From Imbricaverruca yamaguchii (taxonomy: Eukaryota; Arthropoda; Thecostraca; Neoverrucidae), in NCBI GenBank assembly GCA_034440575.1, contig JAOTOL010001519.1, positions 359,501 to 423,500 of the forward strand: a stretch of 64,000 nt of DNA, in the 5' to 3' direction. Position 1 is the stretch's first letter. Every line of letters starts with the position of its first letter. Both the position numbers and the translations under genes were made by a program. Positions 1-11,179 of the stretch are shown piece after piece. Under the pieces are notes generated by a model. It did not search any database. It had not been told where the DNA came from and saw only the letters and a program-made list of their open reading frames with translations.

Positions 1-1480
1 CAAATGCAACTGGTATATGAATTTCCCCTCAGAACGATAAATATCAACATCACTTCAGTACTGCCAACATAATGCCTCACATTGCATACAATCGATATTT
101 CCGCACATTCAGGTCATGACTTTGACCTCTGACCGGAACAATCGTCATACTGATATACGGAGTATGCCGTCACCATCCCGTTCCTGTAAACATGTTTCAA
201 GTAATGATTTAAGTACCGATTTAAGGGACGGGTATGATTTGACAATGCGACACATTATGACCTTCTTTGACCTTATTTTCGACCTGATGTCACTTACGAT
301 ACCTTTTAGAGTCGTCTGGTGTGGACCTGTCCAAAGCTACTACGTTTGCCGTCGTAGCTAGCGCGGTTTGCGAGAAAAAAACGGGGGAATACCAAGGGAA
401 AACCTGGCCCTCGCTTTCTGCTGGAGGATCCCAGCCGGCTCAGTTTAATCCTCACGATTATGAGCGCTTTGTGGCCAAACACTACTCCAGAATAGCTTCC
501 TACTCAGTGTTCGCATCTAGCCTATGCAAGTTTCGACGGCAGGTGACAGAAAATGCGATTATTTCCACCGTATTTATCAACAATTGGTGACAGACAGCTC
601 TGCCACATAATGTGCAGGAGCCACATTAGCATCTACAGTCATACCTTCTTCGAAATCTTCGGCGCTTACAAGCCGGGCACTCGTTGCCCAGTCTGACTGA
701 AAGCAGCTGCTTGCTGAAGCCGAATTGGGTGCTCCACGAACACGAATCCGAAGTAACTGAGCAGGAGCCGGCAAATGTGCTGATCGCATTATCGTCTCAC
801 AGTCCGCTGTGCAACTCACTCTGGCATATCATTCGAGACATCCCTCATTGTTCCCGTTGCACAGTTAGATGAATCGCGCCGCTCATCGCACGCATTGATG
901 CTCCGCTAAGCAATGCGGCGTCCGATGTCGCCTATAGCTGGGCCGCAGAGACCGGCACAGCTGCTAGACTGCGCCGTTGGTTGACGCGATCGCCAAGTGG
1001 AAAGTCAGACATCAACAAGCATCGGGACGCGGGACGCCCGTTCTCGTACTCCTAAACTTCGCAAAATTCGGAACTCTGCTTCTTCTCGGCACTGGGGAAT
1101 TTACGGCGAGCATTGTTCCACTTCTTCATGTTTCGCTCATGCCATTAGGTAAAAACGTCCATTTTGATGTGGGCAAGTGAATGCGAACTGTATATATTGA
1201 TTCGAGGTCTTGCGGTAATGTCGAATCCGACCATGAATTGCATTTGTGGTGTTTAGGTATCTCGTGTTCTCTCAAGGTTATTGTCCTTGTGATGTCATAG
1301 TTCTATGAATTGCAACATAATGTACTACAATTTCCGCATTACGGTGTATATTTTTTCATACCTGGAGACGGCTTTTTACAGCAGACTAATTGACTTCGAG
1401 CAACAGCATCTTAGCAGCACTGAATACTTTTCGGTCTTTGTAATATTTATTAGTCTATGCCAAGAAATAGTGTTGTGCCC
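1..1480. other. Unassigned sequence
   Basis: I see no supportable gene or named repeat here. The short open frames have no recognisable motifs. The first 330 bases hold several AGGTCA/TGACC half-sites (around 112-140 and 255-290), a motif that recurs in repeats elsewhere in the window. Confidence 0.5.
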
Positions 1481-1484
1481 CTTT

Positions 1485-1826
1485 TTAAACTCGGCCACGT
1501 TTTCGATATATGATGCTTTTCTTCGAGAACTGATACTGTTTCCAGAAGACTGGACATTTTTGAAACCGATGTCCGGTTAGAATTTGCTTGGCATCAAATA
1601 ATTCGTTTCCTGCTGATATGCAAATTGGTACTCCATGCGGAAGTTGTACAATTTTGTAATCTGGTCCAATATATTCGACACCCACGTCGTCCGAATTTGT
1701 GATATTTGGGAATGTTGATGGTACTTTTGAAGTGCCCGCGTCGGCTCCAACTATCGTGACGATGGTAACTTTTCCGTCCCAAGCGGTAGCGAAGCACGTG
1801 CGACTTACCATTACGCTGTCCCATTC
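1485..1826 (-). CDS. Possible coding fragment, unknown product
   Basis: An open minus-strand frame of about 113 codons. Its composition is unlike the repeat-derived frames nearby: no low complexity, and mixed hydrophobic and polar residues with runs such as EYIGPDYKIVQLPHGVPIC. The frame stays open upstream of the ATG at 1811 up to the edge of a mini-retroposon (1827-1886), which may have cut it. The ATG is immediately followed by GTAAGT, which also reads as a splice donor, so the true exon boundary is unclear. I do not recognise the family. It could be a single exon, a retroelement remnant or chance. Confidence 0.25.
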   Translation of the reverse strand, partial: EWDSVMVSRTCFATAWDGKVTIVTIVGADAGTSKVPSTFPNITNSDDVGVEYIGPDYKIVQLPHGVPICISAGNELFDAKQILTGHRFQKCPVFWKQYQFSKKSIIYRKRGRV

Positions 1827-1886
1827 TAACTGATTGGTTATTTGAGTTTTAGGGCGCGTCGACCAGGTTTGGCCATTTAGCGCCCA
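1827..1886 (-). mobile_element. Mini-retroposon, family C (diverged copy)
   Basis: On the minus strand this is a short element that opens with GCGC-rich sequence, closes the same stem, and ends in CCTAAAACTCAAATAACCAA. It matches the copies at 32950-33009 and 38398-38454 over its whole length. CCCATT flanks both sides (about 1821 and 1883), but the target duplication is not convincing here. It directly abuts the possible coding fragment at 1485-1826. Confidence 0.6.
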
Positions 1887-2840
1887 TTGCGATATTCAAG
1901 TTCAGCGATCAATTTGTCATTGTCGTAAATGCGCCATGCAAAAACAACGCATGTGGAAACTAAAACCAGAATATGTACTGCCGAAAGTCAGTTGGCATCG
2001 ATCGGCGGGAACCGAACAGAGCGGTTCATTATAAAAGAGCATCACGCAAGCTCCAAATGAGATAAACGAGAGGGTTTCTGCAGGGGATGATGTTCCGGGG
2101 GCCAGACACATAGAAACAGCCGACGTGTCCGACCCTGGCTGCCCGTGACCGCTCCGCTCGTGCCTCTCGTGCCTAGCCGACGCTCTACACAACTGTGGGG
2201 GTCGAGTTGTGCCGTGTTCAGCTGGCATCAGCGGCCGGTGGCGCCGACGGCCGCCTCGGTCCATATGTCCCATACATGTGTCTGAGTATGTGTGCATCGA
2301 TGGCGCCATCGACCCCCCCCCCCCGGCTGGCTGAGGTAACCTCACGGCCGCCGTCACGCGGTGAGGTGTCGTCACGCCGGCTATCGAACACGTCGAGCCG
2401 CGACTGGCCGCCGACGTGTGACGTTTGTGTGACGACGAGCCAGCAGTCACGCCCTGTGGCGCGCCGGGCCCGCGCTGCTGCTTCGCCTTCCTCTCTCCAC
2501 TCTGGGCGGCCGGGTCGGGCGAATGTCGCACTTGAGGCATTCCACAGTAGCTCAACCGAAAATTTGCCAATTTGCCGTCCGACCGTTTTTTTTTATTTTC
2601 TTGAAAAGTTGTGTACCGGGGGTTTCAAGGGCGAGAAATTAATTTATGGTGAACAAAAAATTATTTTTTTCTCTCCTGAGATACAGTTCTTGCAAATTTC
2701 CCAAAGTCAGCGAGGAGGCCTAACTTTGACGACCCATAACTCAAAGGATGAGAGAGCTATTTCATTGAACTTTTTTACATTGAATTTGGATGAATCAAGG
2801 AATAAGTTGGCTATCTCGGATTTTCGATTTTCAATTCAGT
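1887..2840. other. CpG-rich stretch then AT-rich stretch, no gene
   Basis: Bases 2100-2540 are GC- and CpG-rich with a run of C at 2310-2325. Bases 2580-2840 are AT-rich. Long open frames cross here on both strands (for example 1917-2570 minus and 2195-2842 plus). They overlap in antisense, are low complexity and show no domain, so I treat them as chance. Confidence 0.4.
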
Positions 2841-2917
2841 AGGTCACATGACTCCGTGATCTATCTTTTTGCGTCGTGACCTGGCTTATGTCAGTTGGTT
2901 TCTGCTGCACTGACATC

Positions 2918-2965
2918 AGGTCACAAGGTCACATGACATTGGACGTTCAAGGTCATCTGAGGTCA
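2918..2965 (+). promoter_or_regulatory. AGGTCA half-site cluster (DR2 and DR4)
   Basis: Two perfect direct repeats of the nuclear-receptor half-site AGGTCA are visible. The first pair has a 2-base spacer (2918-2931) and the second a 4-base spacer, TCTG (2950-2965). DR2 and DR4 spacings are known binding arrangements for nuclear receptor dimers. Whether these are functional or inherited from a repeat is unknown. The DR4 resembles those in the MITE copies at 7.8, 30.9 and 55.1 kb. Confidence 0.45.
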
Positions 2966-2992
2966 CGTTTATGGCTATAACTTTGCCCCCAA

Positions 2993-3550
2993 TAACTTTG
3001 CCATCGACACTGCTGGTGTGATTCAGAGAATTGTGACTGCATGCTGGGTGAGTGCGATGAGTGTCCCGGCGAGGAAGGTGTGACGAACATGTTGAGCATA
3101 CTAGTCGAAGAGCGAGACAATGACGACGTTGACAGTGAGGAGGAGGTCCACTGCAAGCGGTGGGACAGCACTGACCGCTGCACGCTCCAAGAAATCGTCG
3201 CAAGCCAGGGTGAGTGCATCGAGAGACTGAGCTCCGCCATAGTGAAGCTGACAAGTCACCACTTCGAGGCGAAGGCTCAGTCAACGCACTTCAAGCATCT
3301 GAAGGATACCGTTAAAGATGGCGAAGTTCTTGTCCAAGGAGACTTTGCCGATAACTTCTCCTTTGTGGTGCAGGATGCCGCCCAAGGTTTTCATTGGGAC
3401 ACAGCGCAGAGCACCGTACACCCGTTTGTGGTGTACTGGCGCCAAGACGGAGAGCAGCGACACCAGAGCTTCTGCGTGATATCTGACGCCACAAGTCAAC
3501 AACCGCTCCGTTATCGGCGTAATGGAGCTAACTTCGCACTGTCCCTCTAG
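2993..3550 (+). CDS. Partial ORF of a repeated, uncharacterised invertebrate protein family (likely TE-linked)
   Basis: The frame is open from about 2993 after an in-frame stop. The ATG at 3041 lies inside a cysteine-rich stretch (C-x-C-M-L-G-E-C-D-E-C-P-G), so the real start is probably upstream and missing. After an acidic linker (DDVDSEEEV), the middle part reads VQGDFADNFSFVVQD and then WDTAQSTVHPFVVY, followed by SFCVISDA. From memory this Cys cluster and GDFA-x-N-x-x-FVVQD core occur in multi-copy uncharacterised proteins of many invertebrates, often judged transposon-related. I could not check this. The frame then diverges and stops at 3550, so the copy looks truncated at both ends. 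Function is unknown. Confidence 0.5.
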
Positions 3551-3600
3551 TAAAGAGCAACAATAACACCATAGCTACATCTATGGAAAACGTGTCTTGA

Positions 3601-3892
3601 CATGTCGGGACCCTCGCACTGGCCTCACCTTCGGGCGGAGGCCCCACCCGCCGGGACCTGTGTGAATGTGTCCTCACATACCTGGACCCTCGCTCGGGCC
3701 CCACCTTCGGGCGGAGGCGCCACCCGCCGGGACCTGTGTGAATGTGTCCTCACATATTGGGACCCTCGCTCGGGCCCCACCTTCGGGCGGAGGCCCCACC
3801 CGCCGGGACCTGTGTGAATGTGCCCTCACATACCTGGACCCTCGCTCGGGCCTCACCTTCGGGCGAAAGCCCCGCCCGCCGCCGGCGTCGGT
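3601..3892 (+). repeat. 76-bp minisatellite, about 3.8 copies
   Basis: The unit contains TGTGAATGTGTCCTCACATA and a CCTTCGGGCGGAGGC segment. Unit starts at 3661, 3737 and 3813 give a period of exactly 76. The units differ at a few positions. Open frames on both strands through this block are repeat translations. Confidence 0.9.
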
Positions 3893-4875
3893 CCGTCGCT
3901 GACGTCACAGGTTGACAGTGTGCGAACGGTCGCACCACGCTGCGACCCGGGGTCACACGGCGCGTTTTGGCCGGGTCAGCTCGGGCACCGTCGGCTGGCC
4001 GGTACCTGTCGTGGACCCGCCATGAAGCATGGTGCTGGAATTTCGCCATGCAGCATGCATCCGATCCGCACATCGGGCGCGATTGGTCGCGAGTGTCGAC
4101 GATCGATGCCCACCAGCTGAGGTGTGGGTGCTGTAATATGCAGCACCCGCCGCGACCGACGTGTAGCTGCCGATACTGTGCGGCACCAACTTTGAAAAGG
4201 CACGTGGCAGCATGTGTGCGCCGACTGTACAAACTGAGGCTGCTGCCTGTGACATGGCGGCGCCGTTTTGTTTGGCCTGGACGTCCGGTAAATGTCAGCG
4301 GTTGTGTGCGCCAACAAGTTATCGCGGCGCTGGGTCTGAACCTGACATTCGAGCCGAGAGAAGAGAACTTTCACACTCCGGCTACCAAGTTGTCACGGCT
4401 GGGACGTGGCGCAATTGTCCCATCACCAAGTCGCAACGTGCCGTGAGGGTTGCCAGCGGCCTTGGGTCACCTACACATGCCCTCACATAGGCAACATTTC
4501 TCCGTTTTAATTGCTCAGATTGGAACCATGTGAACAGTGTCCACATGGTGTCCACTGGACACCACCCAGCGAACATAAGGGAGGCGATCACGGGATGAAC
4601 AATGCCAACAATTTCGAACAGGTATTCCTGCATAACATATTGACACTGAAGAAAACATAGCACAGAAATTCCTAATGATTTCCATTTTCGCTGAATGGGC
4701 CATCCATGAGTTAAACGGTATGCATTAGGAAGAGATGGTGAGCGAAATAACCAGCGAGATTATGATTGTGATTCTTCTTTTCTCCGAAGCTGAACTCTAC
4801 CCTGTCTAGATGATGATGGGCACTTACAAGAGAAGGCCAATGCAAAGACAGAAGGCCCGAGTTAGAAGCTCGGGC

Positions 4876-4879
<4 letters not shown>
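3893..4879. other. Unassigned sequence
   Basis: GC-rich to about 4450, then mixed. Several overlapping open frames lie on both strands but none has a recognisable domain. A TGACGTCA palindrome is at 3900-3907. Confidence 0.4.

Positions 4880-4932
<53 letters not shown>
4880..4932 (+). repeat. (TA)n microsatellite
   Basis: An uninterrupted TA dinucleotide run of about 53 bases. Confidence 0.97.
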
Positions 4933-4935
<3 letters not shown>

Positions 4936-7634
4936 TGGGGTGACACTTAGATACATGGGACAATTTACAATTGAGAATTTCTAACGCAACGCCCGCGCAG
5001 AATGTGAGGTTGGGTTAGAAAATCCCCATACCAAAATTTTATGATAAAATATTTATATTTAGAGGTGGAGCCAATCCATTGAAGTTCTCCCATAGCCTCC
5101 CTATACACTGCAAATTCCTCGGGGTAGGTGGCGCATCCATGCACTTTCGCTGCTAATTGAGCTAGAGCCCCGAATAAAAACAGCGTGTTGAACGTGGCAA
5201 GACGAATTCAGTGACACCCATTCTTAAGAGCAAGGGGCATCCAGTGACCTCTGAGGTCAGGTTAAACTGTTTAAATCAGCTAAAATTAGACATATTGGTC
5301 GTAGCTCTTAGAGTAAATGCGCAAGAGACATCGGGCGAACGCCAAAGACTCCTCTCATTCTCGGGATTCCAATGATGCCTGATATGACAACCTTAGGTCA
5401 TGTGAGGTCAGTTCATGTCAAGCTACAAATCTGGCCCAATGCTATTTCCCTTGGCTACTTGGTAACCAAAAAATGAAGCTCAATGACTTGAACCAAGTAA
5501 ATTCAGCAAATTATATAGTACGAATGACATTAATAAATTTGGCACATAGCTCTTGACATAAACGTATTCTATTAATGACACAATTAAACACATGCAACTT
5601 TTTATTGTATTACCCAAAGGAAAGAACAATGATGGACGTCTATTCCTCACAGAGCCCAGCATGTGATACAGCAATAGCGACCCCAGATCCGCATGCAATC
5701 CTCGATCCTACATGCAATTCGACTCGAGATGTTCAACCCAAATTAGTGGAAAGATATTGGCGAAAGTTGACAAAATCTCACTTATGCCATCACGATCGAT
5801 TGAGCAGCACCAATTGCTACCAATCGGTCCGTTCCTTGGGATGTATCGCCCCCTGCCCCGCCCCATTTCCCCCGCCTTGGGATGTATCGCCCCGTCCCCT
5901 CCCCCGCCCCCCCCCCCGCCCCTCCCCCGCCCCGGCTCACAATATATATTCCATGGATTTGTAGATGTACATCACAAGATGTTGTGCGTCTATGCCCCAT
6001 AGTTGGCCGACTATTCATCGCAAACAACTATCGCTTGATTGCAGAAGTTCAACTGTGAGTTGTGTCATAACCTTCAGAGCTGATCGTTGGTTAGCTTTAT
6101 CCTATCTGCCGGATTTAGCAGCAACAATGGAAGCCCGGAAATTTAGCCAGCAAGCATGAGGTCGCGAAATATTTGACTATCATTGGTGGTAACAAAAACG
6201 TCGCAAGCAAAAAAAAAATATTGGCGATAGGGAGCTTTGGCAGTGCGCTGAAAACAAGGTGAGGTTCGTTATGCTCATCTATAATATCCCTAGCATGGCA
6301 AAGTAGGGTAACTATTGGTTACTAAACTATGTACAGCATGAGTAGTGATATAATTTGGGACATTATGACAGGGTCTTCTATACACTGTTCTGTTTTTATT
6401 TGGCCGGTGTAAATACAATTATGTTTCTAGCAGTTGGTGCACATCGTGTCTGCCTACAATCTTTTCTTCAGGGATGCAATTTGGCTACATTGAATTGGAT
6501 GACCATTACCTTTTTGCGCACACCTACCTGGATACTTTTTGCGCACACCAAGGCCACTGAGTTGGCATTGGGTTCCTTGGGTATTGATTTATTGATTGAT
6601 TGCGTTGATTGCTTGATTGCTCTGCTGTGTGCTGATCTCAAGTTGTTTCCATTTCACCAAGCACATCACACAGCGACTGATATGAGCAGGCTAATTAACG
6701 ATGCAACACAATGGATGAAGATGAGGATGAAATCCACAATGGTTGGGAAGAGCCCCACGGATAGCCGAAACAAGTAAGAGTAAGACGCAGGATACCGAAA
6801 TGCGTTGACTTCTTTCATTTGATTTCAGATGCACGGAAAGAAGCTCCACAAAATCTGGACAAACACTGCAAAGTGGATGGAATGAAGCGGACACAAGGGA
6901 TCCAAGTTAATTGAGCCGATTTTTTTCCTACAGGCGAATCGCTTCGGTGAAAGAGGCTGGTCTGTAAGTCGATAGTATAAAAAGAAGGTGGTCGATTGTT
7001 TCTGAAGCACAACATGTAAATAAACTTCATGTAAATAACAGTATGATCAAACTGCTGACCAACGCCGGGTAGTTGGCTTTATTTAGAAGATTGAATAGTG
7101 TAACGTGTTTGAAGCGGGATTTCAAATGGTGCATGATCATGGTAACGATTATTTATGTTTACAAATTTACCAAATAAAAGTCTTGAAGAGAAGTTTTCCA
7201 GGTGACGTTGACGCTTTTCGGGAAGCAAATTATTTCTGATCGAATATAGTTCATGTTCAGTAACTTCCGTTCTTTTGAGTCCCATTCATTCCCAATGCCA
7301 CTATTTTTTATTTTAGCAATTCCCATCCAGTTATTGAAGAGACAGGCTTTCAAATCGCATGCGACGAAAATCAATGACCGCAACTTGATATGTTTTCTAC
7401 GTTATGAAACCTTTGTTTCAAATGATCAAGCATCTGGTCTCGTCAATTAAACGGATAATTCATTGCGGTTTTCGACAAGCCCATAATATTTAACACATTG
7501 TGATGTGTTTACCATAGAATTGGGTGATCGTGTTCAAAGAATCTTTCGTTATGAGCAAATTAGTGTTTCAGCATGGGTGAACGTCAGTTGTCAATGTCAT
7601 TTCTAGAGACGGTGGTCTGGCTATGGTCCAAATG
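4933..7634. other. Unassigned sequence with C-rich patch
   Basis: No gene is recognised. A C-rich patch at 5850-5935 contains a short duplication of GGGATGTATCGCCCC (about 5838 and 5879), and its minus strand is G-rich. A perfect AGGTCA DR4 lies at 5395-5410. The 140-codon frame at 6355-6777 has no identifiable domain. Confidence 0.4.
5395..5410 (+). promoter_or_regulatory. AGGTCA DR4 motif
   Basis: Two perfect AGGTCA half-sites separated by TGTG. This is the same arrangement as in the MITE family and at 2950-2965. No MITE termini are seen around it. Confidence 0.4.
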
Positions 7635-8496
7635 TTAACCCGTCCCGACTCGGGGGGGGGGGGGGGTCTTCAAACGCCCCCCTCAGGCTTTTCGCAGATA
7701 GTGGACGAACGGCGCGCGGCAGCGCGCCCAAATTTGGCATACCTTTTTCCACATCAATTTGACATGTTGATTCGAAATGTCTAAGTCAGGTCATCTAGGG
7801 TCAACGAGTTAGTCAAGGTCAAGTGAGGTCATCTCCAAATAAGTTCAATCAGTCGTCACGCTTTAATGGATACAGATATTTTAATGAAACCTTCAGCATT
7901 TGCTTATCTTTACGGATGCAACAAAACGTACGAGTGGAATTGTTTTCTCTATTTTCGTTTTTGATTACATATAAAGTTTGCGTATTTGCCAAATTGCAGT
8001 TCAAATACAGGATTCTGGCTAAAGTAAGCATTTATTTACTTGAGAAAGTTGACTTCCAACAACGTTTCTCGATCTGCTCCACCCAATGGAAAAGGAAAAT
8101 TAAAGAAATCATGAGAACTCAAAATTTTGGAATTTCAAAAAAGCAAATTTTATTTTATTTTTGTGGGCCAAAAAACGTATAGCCCTGGTCGATTTCGCTG
8201 TCCTTTTCTAATTCCAGATAAATTGGGTTTTTCATATATCCCCAAAATGAAATGCCCAGAGTCAAAAACATAATGTAAGTCGTGAAAAGTCGTGAATACC
8301 TAGCCCCCCTGGTGGCGTCGCTTTTGGAGGGAAGTTGTTTTGGAGCATGGACCCGGACCCTACTCGTCGGGCGCTTTCCGATGACACCTCTTTCGATTTT
8401 GTGCGATGCTTAGTTTGGATTTTAGAGGGGGTCTTCAACCCCCCCCCCCCCAGAGACGGGGTGTGAGGATTTGACCGGAAAGACGGCGAGGGTTAA
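7635..8496 (+). mobile_element. TTAA-flanked MITE, copy 1 (piggyBac-like ends)
   Basis: An 854-bp element (7639-8492) bounded by TTAA at 7635-7638 and 8493-8496. It begins CCCGTC and ends GAGGG. Near each end is a G-tract/C-tract hairpin with a TCTTCAA loop (about 7652-7682 and 8430-8452). The interior aligns by eye with copies at 30310-31137 (inverted) and 55030-55784. No transposase frame is present, so it is non-autonomous. A TTAA target and CCC/GGG termini are the known signature of the piggyBac superfamily; the assignment is inference. AGGTCA/GGGTCA pairs at 7788-7803 and 7816-7831 are both DR4. Confidence 0.8.
7788..7831 (+). promoter_or_regulatory. Two DR4 hormone-receptor-like motifs inside the MITE
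   Basis: AGGTCA-TCTA-GGGTCA at 7788-7803 and AGGTCA-AGTG-AGGTCA at 7816-7831. Both pairs are conserved in the inverted copy at 30947-30990. The second is conserved in the third copy at 55099-55114. Confidence 0.5.
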
Positions 8497-8787
8497 TAAG
8501 AATGGCGGACGCTTGAGCTTAAACATCGAAGGTGCAGATGTATGTATGCATAATATTATTGACTAGTTGCCAATTGCGTCAAAACTCTTAGTTGTTCCCT
8601 TTTTGGTGTAGTGCAGCAGTTGCAGTTTCTGCAGCGTGATGGAAGCAGAGCAAGACCTGATTGGAATGGGTTTCGAGGTCGGAGAAGGTTAGTAAATGCC
8701 CGTCTAAGCTGATGCGAGGGTGATGCAGGATGGACTGGTTATAAGCTACGTCTTGCACATCTTTGTGAACGAACTAAATATAATTCA

Positions 8788-8824
<37 letters not shown>

Positions 8825-9526
8825 TTATCAACATCCATGGATACTTAGCAGACCAAACGAAGATCTCAAAACAAGAGGCGCCGAATGACATTCAACATGC
8901 ATCATCAATATCGCCGACGCTTTTGGACACCACTACGTGTACTTACTGCTGTTGTCGCCGTCATAGTCGGAACAACTGGCAAGACGACTAGCTGACACCA
9001 ACGATACTGAGCAACGATGGTAATACTGAGAACGCGAACCTGGGCAACCCGATACGAAACTTGCTGTCATCCGAGATAGCCGAGGGCGAGCTGGCAAATC
9101 ACCAGGTAACAAAACCGAGATGAAAACATGCCCACAGTTCGAAAGACACCAAGTTCCTCTACAGTTCAACGTGTTCAGCTCAAATTCGACGACAAACTGG
9201 GACAATTCCTTTAAGGGAGGCTTAAAAGGTCACTCCACTGCGCCACATTGGCTCCCATTGACTGTTACCTAGCACGCCGTAGGCCGGCTGTAGAGGAGGA
9301 AGTACGTGAACCCGAAGCCCACCAAATGCTGCCGTAGACGATTTTTCTGACAAATAACGGCTGCGATATTGGTATGGCTTCTGGGCGTTCTAATATCGTT
9401 TATGCCTTGAATATATTCGCGTACCATGCGTCCGGATTGCATGGATAATATCCTTCACCGAATATGTAATGTGGGCGTTCCTTCCGCTTTTACGTCGACG
9501 CGCTGCACTTATATGGGACATATGAT

Positions 9527-9586
9527 GGCTAGGACAGGGTAGGTTGGGCTAGGACAGGGTAGGTTGGGCTAGGACAGGGTAGGTCG
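9527..9586 (+). repeat. 20-bp tandem repeat, 3 copies
   Basis: Unit GGCTAGGACAGGGTAGGTTG begins at 9527, 9547 and 9567. The last copy has one change near its end. Confidence 0.9.
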
Positions 9587-9860
9587 GGGAGGATCAGAGT
9601 GAGGTTTGCAAGCCGGCTTCCGAACTATGCATGATAGAGACATAGTGCAAACTTAATTTGAAAGCGAATGCAGCATATAGCTCATATTTCAGCATAGTTG
9701 TCCACTTCGAGCCAGGCTGAGACTCTAATACGTTTGCACAGTGACGCGTCCTTTATCTTGAGAAATGATCTGAAAAATGATGTTCCCAAGAAGAACTGAT
9801 ATCGAACTGAAACATCCTTGTAAGCTATCCAGCTTCTTATCGCTGGATAACTTAGGAGCT

Positions 9861-9955
9861 CCCGTTAGACGAAACGGAAGCTTTCCGTTAGACGAAACGG
9901 AACGATCTAACGGAACGATCCGTTGTATCGTTTTATATCAGCTTCCGTTAGATTT
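9861..9955. repeat. Short direct and inverted repeat cluster
   Basis: CGTTAGACGAAACGGAA occurs twice in direct orientation, with inverted matches (TTCCGTTAGA, CTAACGGAACGATC) around it. The cluster could fold into hairpins. I do not recognise it as a known element. Confidence 0.5.
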
Positions 9956-11179
9956 TGTGGTCCGATCATAGATCGCGCTGGGTCAAAATGCACAAACATA
10001 TTTATCATGACAACGCGAGAACTTCAGCCTTCGCTTATGCGTACACTATTTGGGAAACATGTCCTACAAAGGTTAAATCAAGTCAGACAAGATCAGAACA
10101 ACACAAGGTCAAGCCATCTGAAATTATTGGTTGACTGCCCAAAATCATGTTGCACAAATTAGGCGGCACTGACACCGAATCAAGATACGGCTTCACGAAG
10201 AACAGCAACATTTTGTATACGATGGCACTGTGTGTACATATGTGGCATAAACTATATTCCCCGACGTCATTTTATTGACCTTCGGCATTCAATTCCAGAA
10301 TTATGAAACGTGACACGATACCAGTCGTAGGATACCAAAATAGCAGGATTATTATAAAACAATCAGCACCACTTCTGGATGTAAAATTACCATGATATTG
10401 AAAACGGCTGGAAATCGCAATGAAGGAGATGAAGAAGAGGCCCGAAGCGCTGTAGGGCCGTTCTTTGATAAGGCGGGGAGGCTGACATCAACACGCAACA
10501 AGGCTATGGTGGAGCCAGCGCTTCTAACTTATGGATTGGGATAATAACGTTGGAATTGGCGAAGCTGGAACAAAATTATGGGCAGGGGCATCTGGAATGT
10601 CTACTACATGAACTCTATGCTCCCCATGGACCATGACATAAACCTGGTATTACGGTTGCGATCAACCCGCTAAGTTTCCTTGCGCATCTTCACGCCTGTA
10701 AATACCCACGCTGATACCGTCGATGTACACCATATGGACCCTGGCACAGAGATGGGAACGGCGATTTGCACGGAGTACTCGTGGTCTGGGGTGCCACTTC
10801 TTCGGAAGAACCACACCATCTGCTGAAAAAGTCGCTGAGCGAGGTGAGGGAGTGGGTCCGCCAGACCTACACATGGAGGGATCTTTTCAGTACCAGAGAT
10901 GCGCCTTTCACTGACAAGTTCATTTGGCAGTTGGCCGAGTGCATTGGGGGCGCCCCATTTCCATGTGGTGGGCACAGCCAGCCCCGCCCCTCCCCCGCCA
11001 TGTGCCATGTACATGGCCGTCCGCCATGCACTGCAAGTAGTTTAAAATTAAATAATTAAAGTACTTAGATATTCCCTATACCACCTTCGATACCGCCAGT
11101 AACGCACCCAAAGTGTGTCTAGAGAAGCTATAGCTCTCTCGTCGTTTAGGGACCATTTTCGACGCGTGAAGTGCTAAGC

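Larger units (their letters stand above)
8497..11179. other. Mostly unassigned sequence
   Basis: Contains a (TA)n tract at 8790-8818, a 20-bp triplet repeat at 9527-9586, and a cluster of short direct and inverted copies of CGTTAGACGAAACGGA between 9861 and 9955. Overlapping frames around 10660-11060 have no recognisable domain. Confidence 0.4.

Noticed and set aside
2195..2842. 215-codon frame
   Set aside because: Opposed by an equally long antisense frame, crosses a sharp GC-to-AT change, and has no recognisable motif.
6355..6777. 140-codon frame with hydrophobic N-terminal part
   Set aside because: No domain, no supporting context and AT-rich chance composition.
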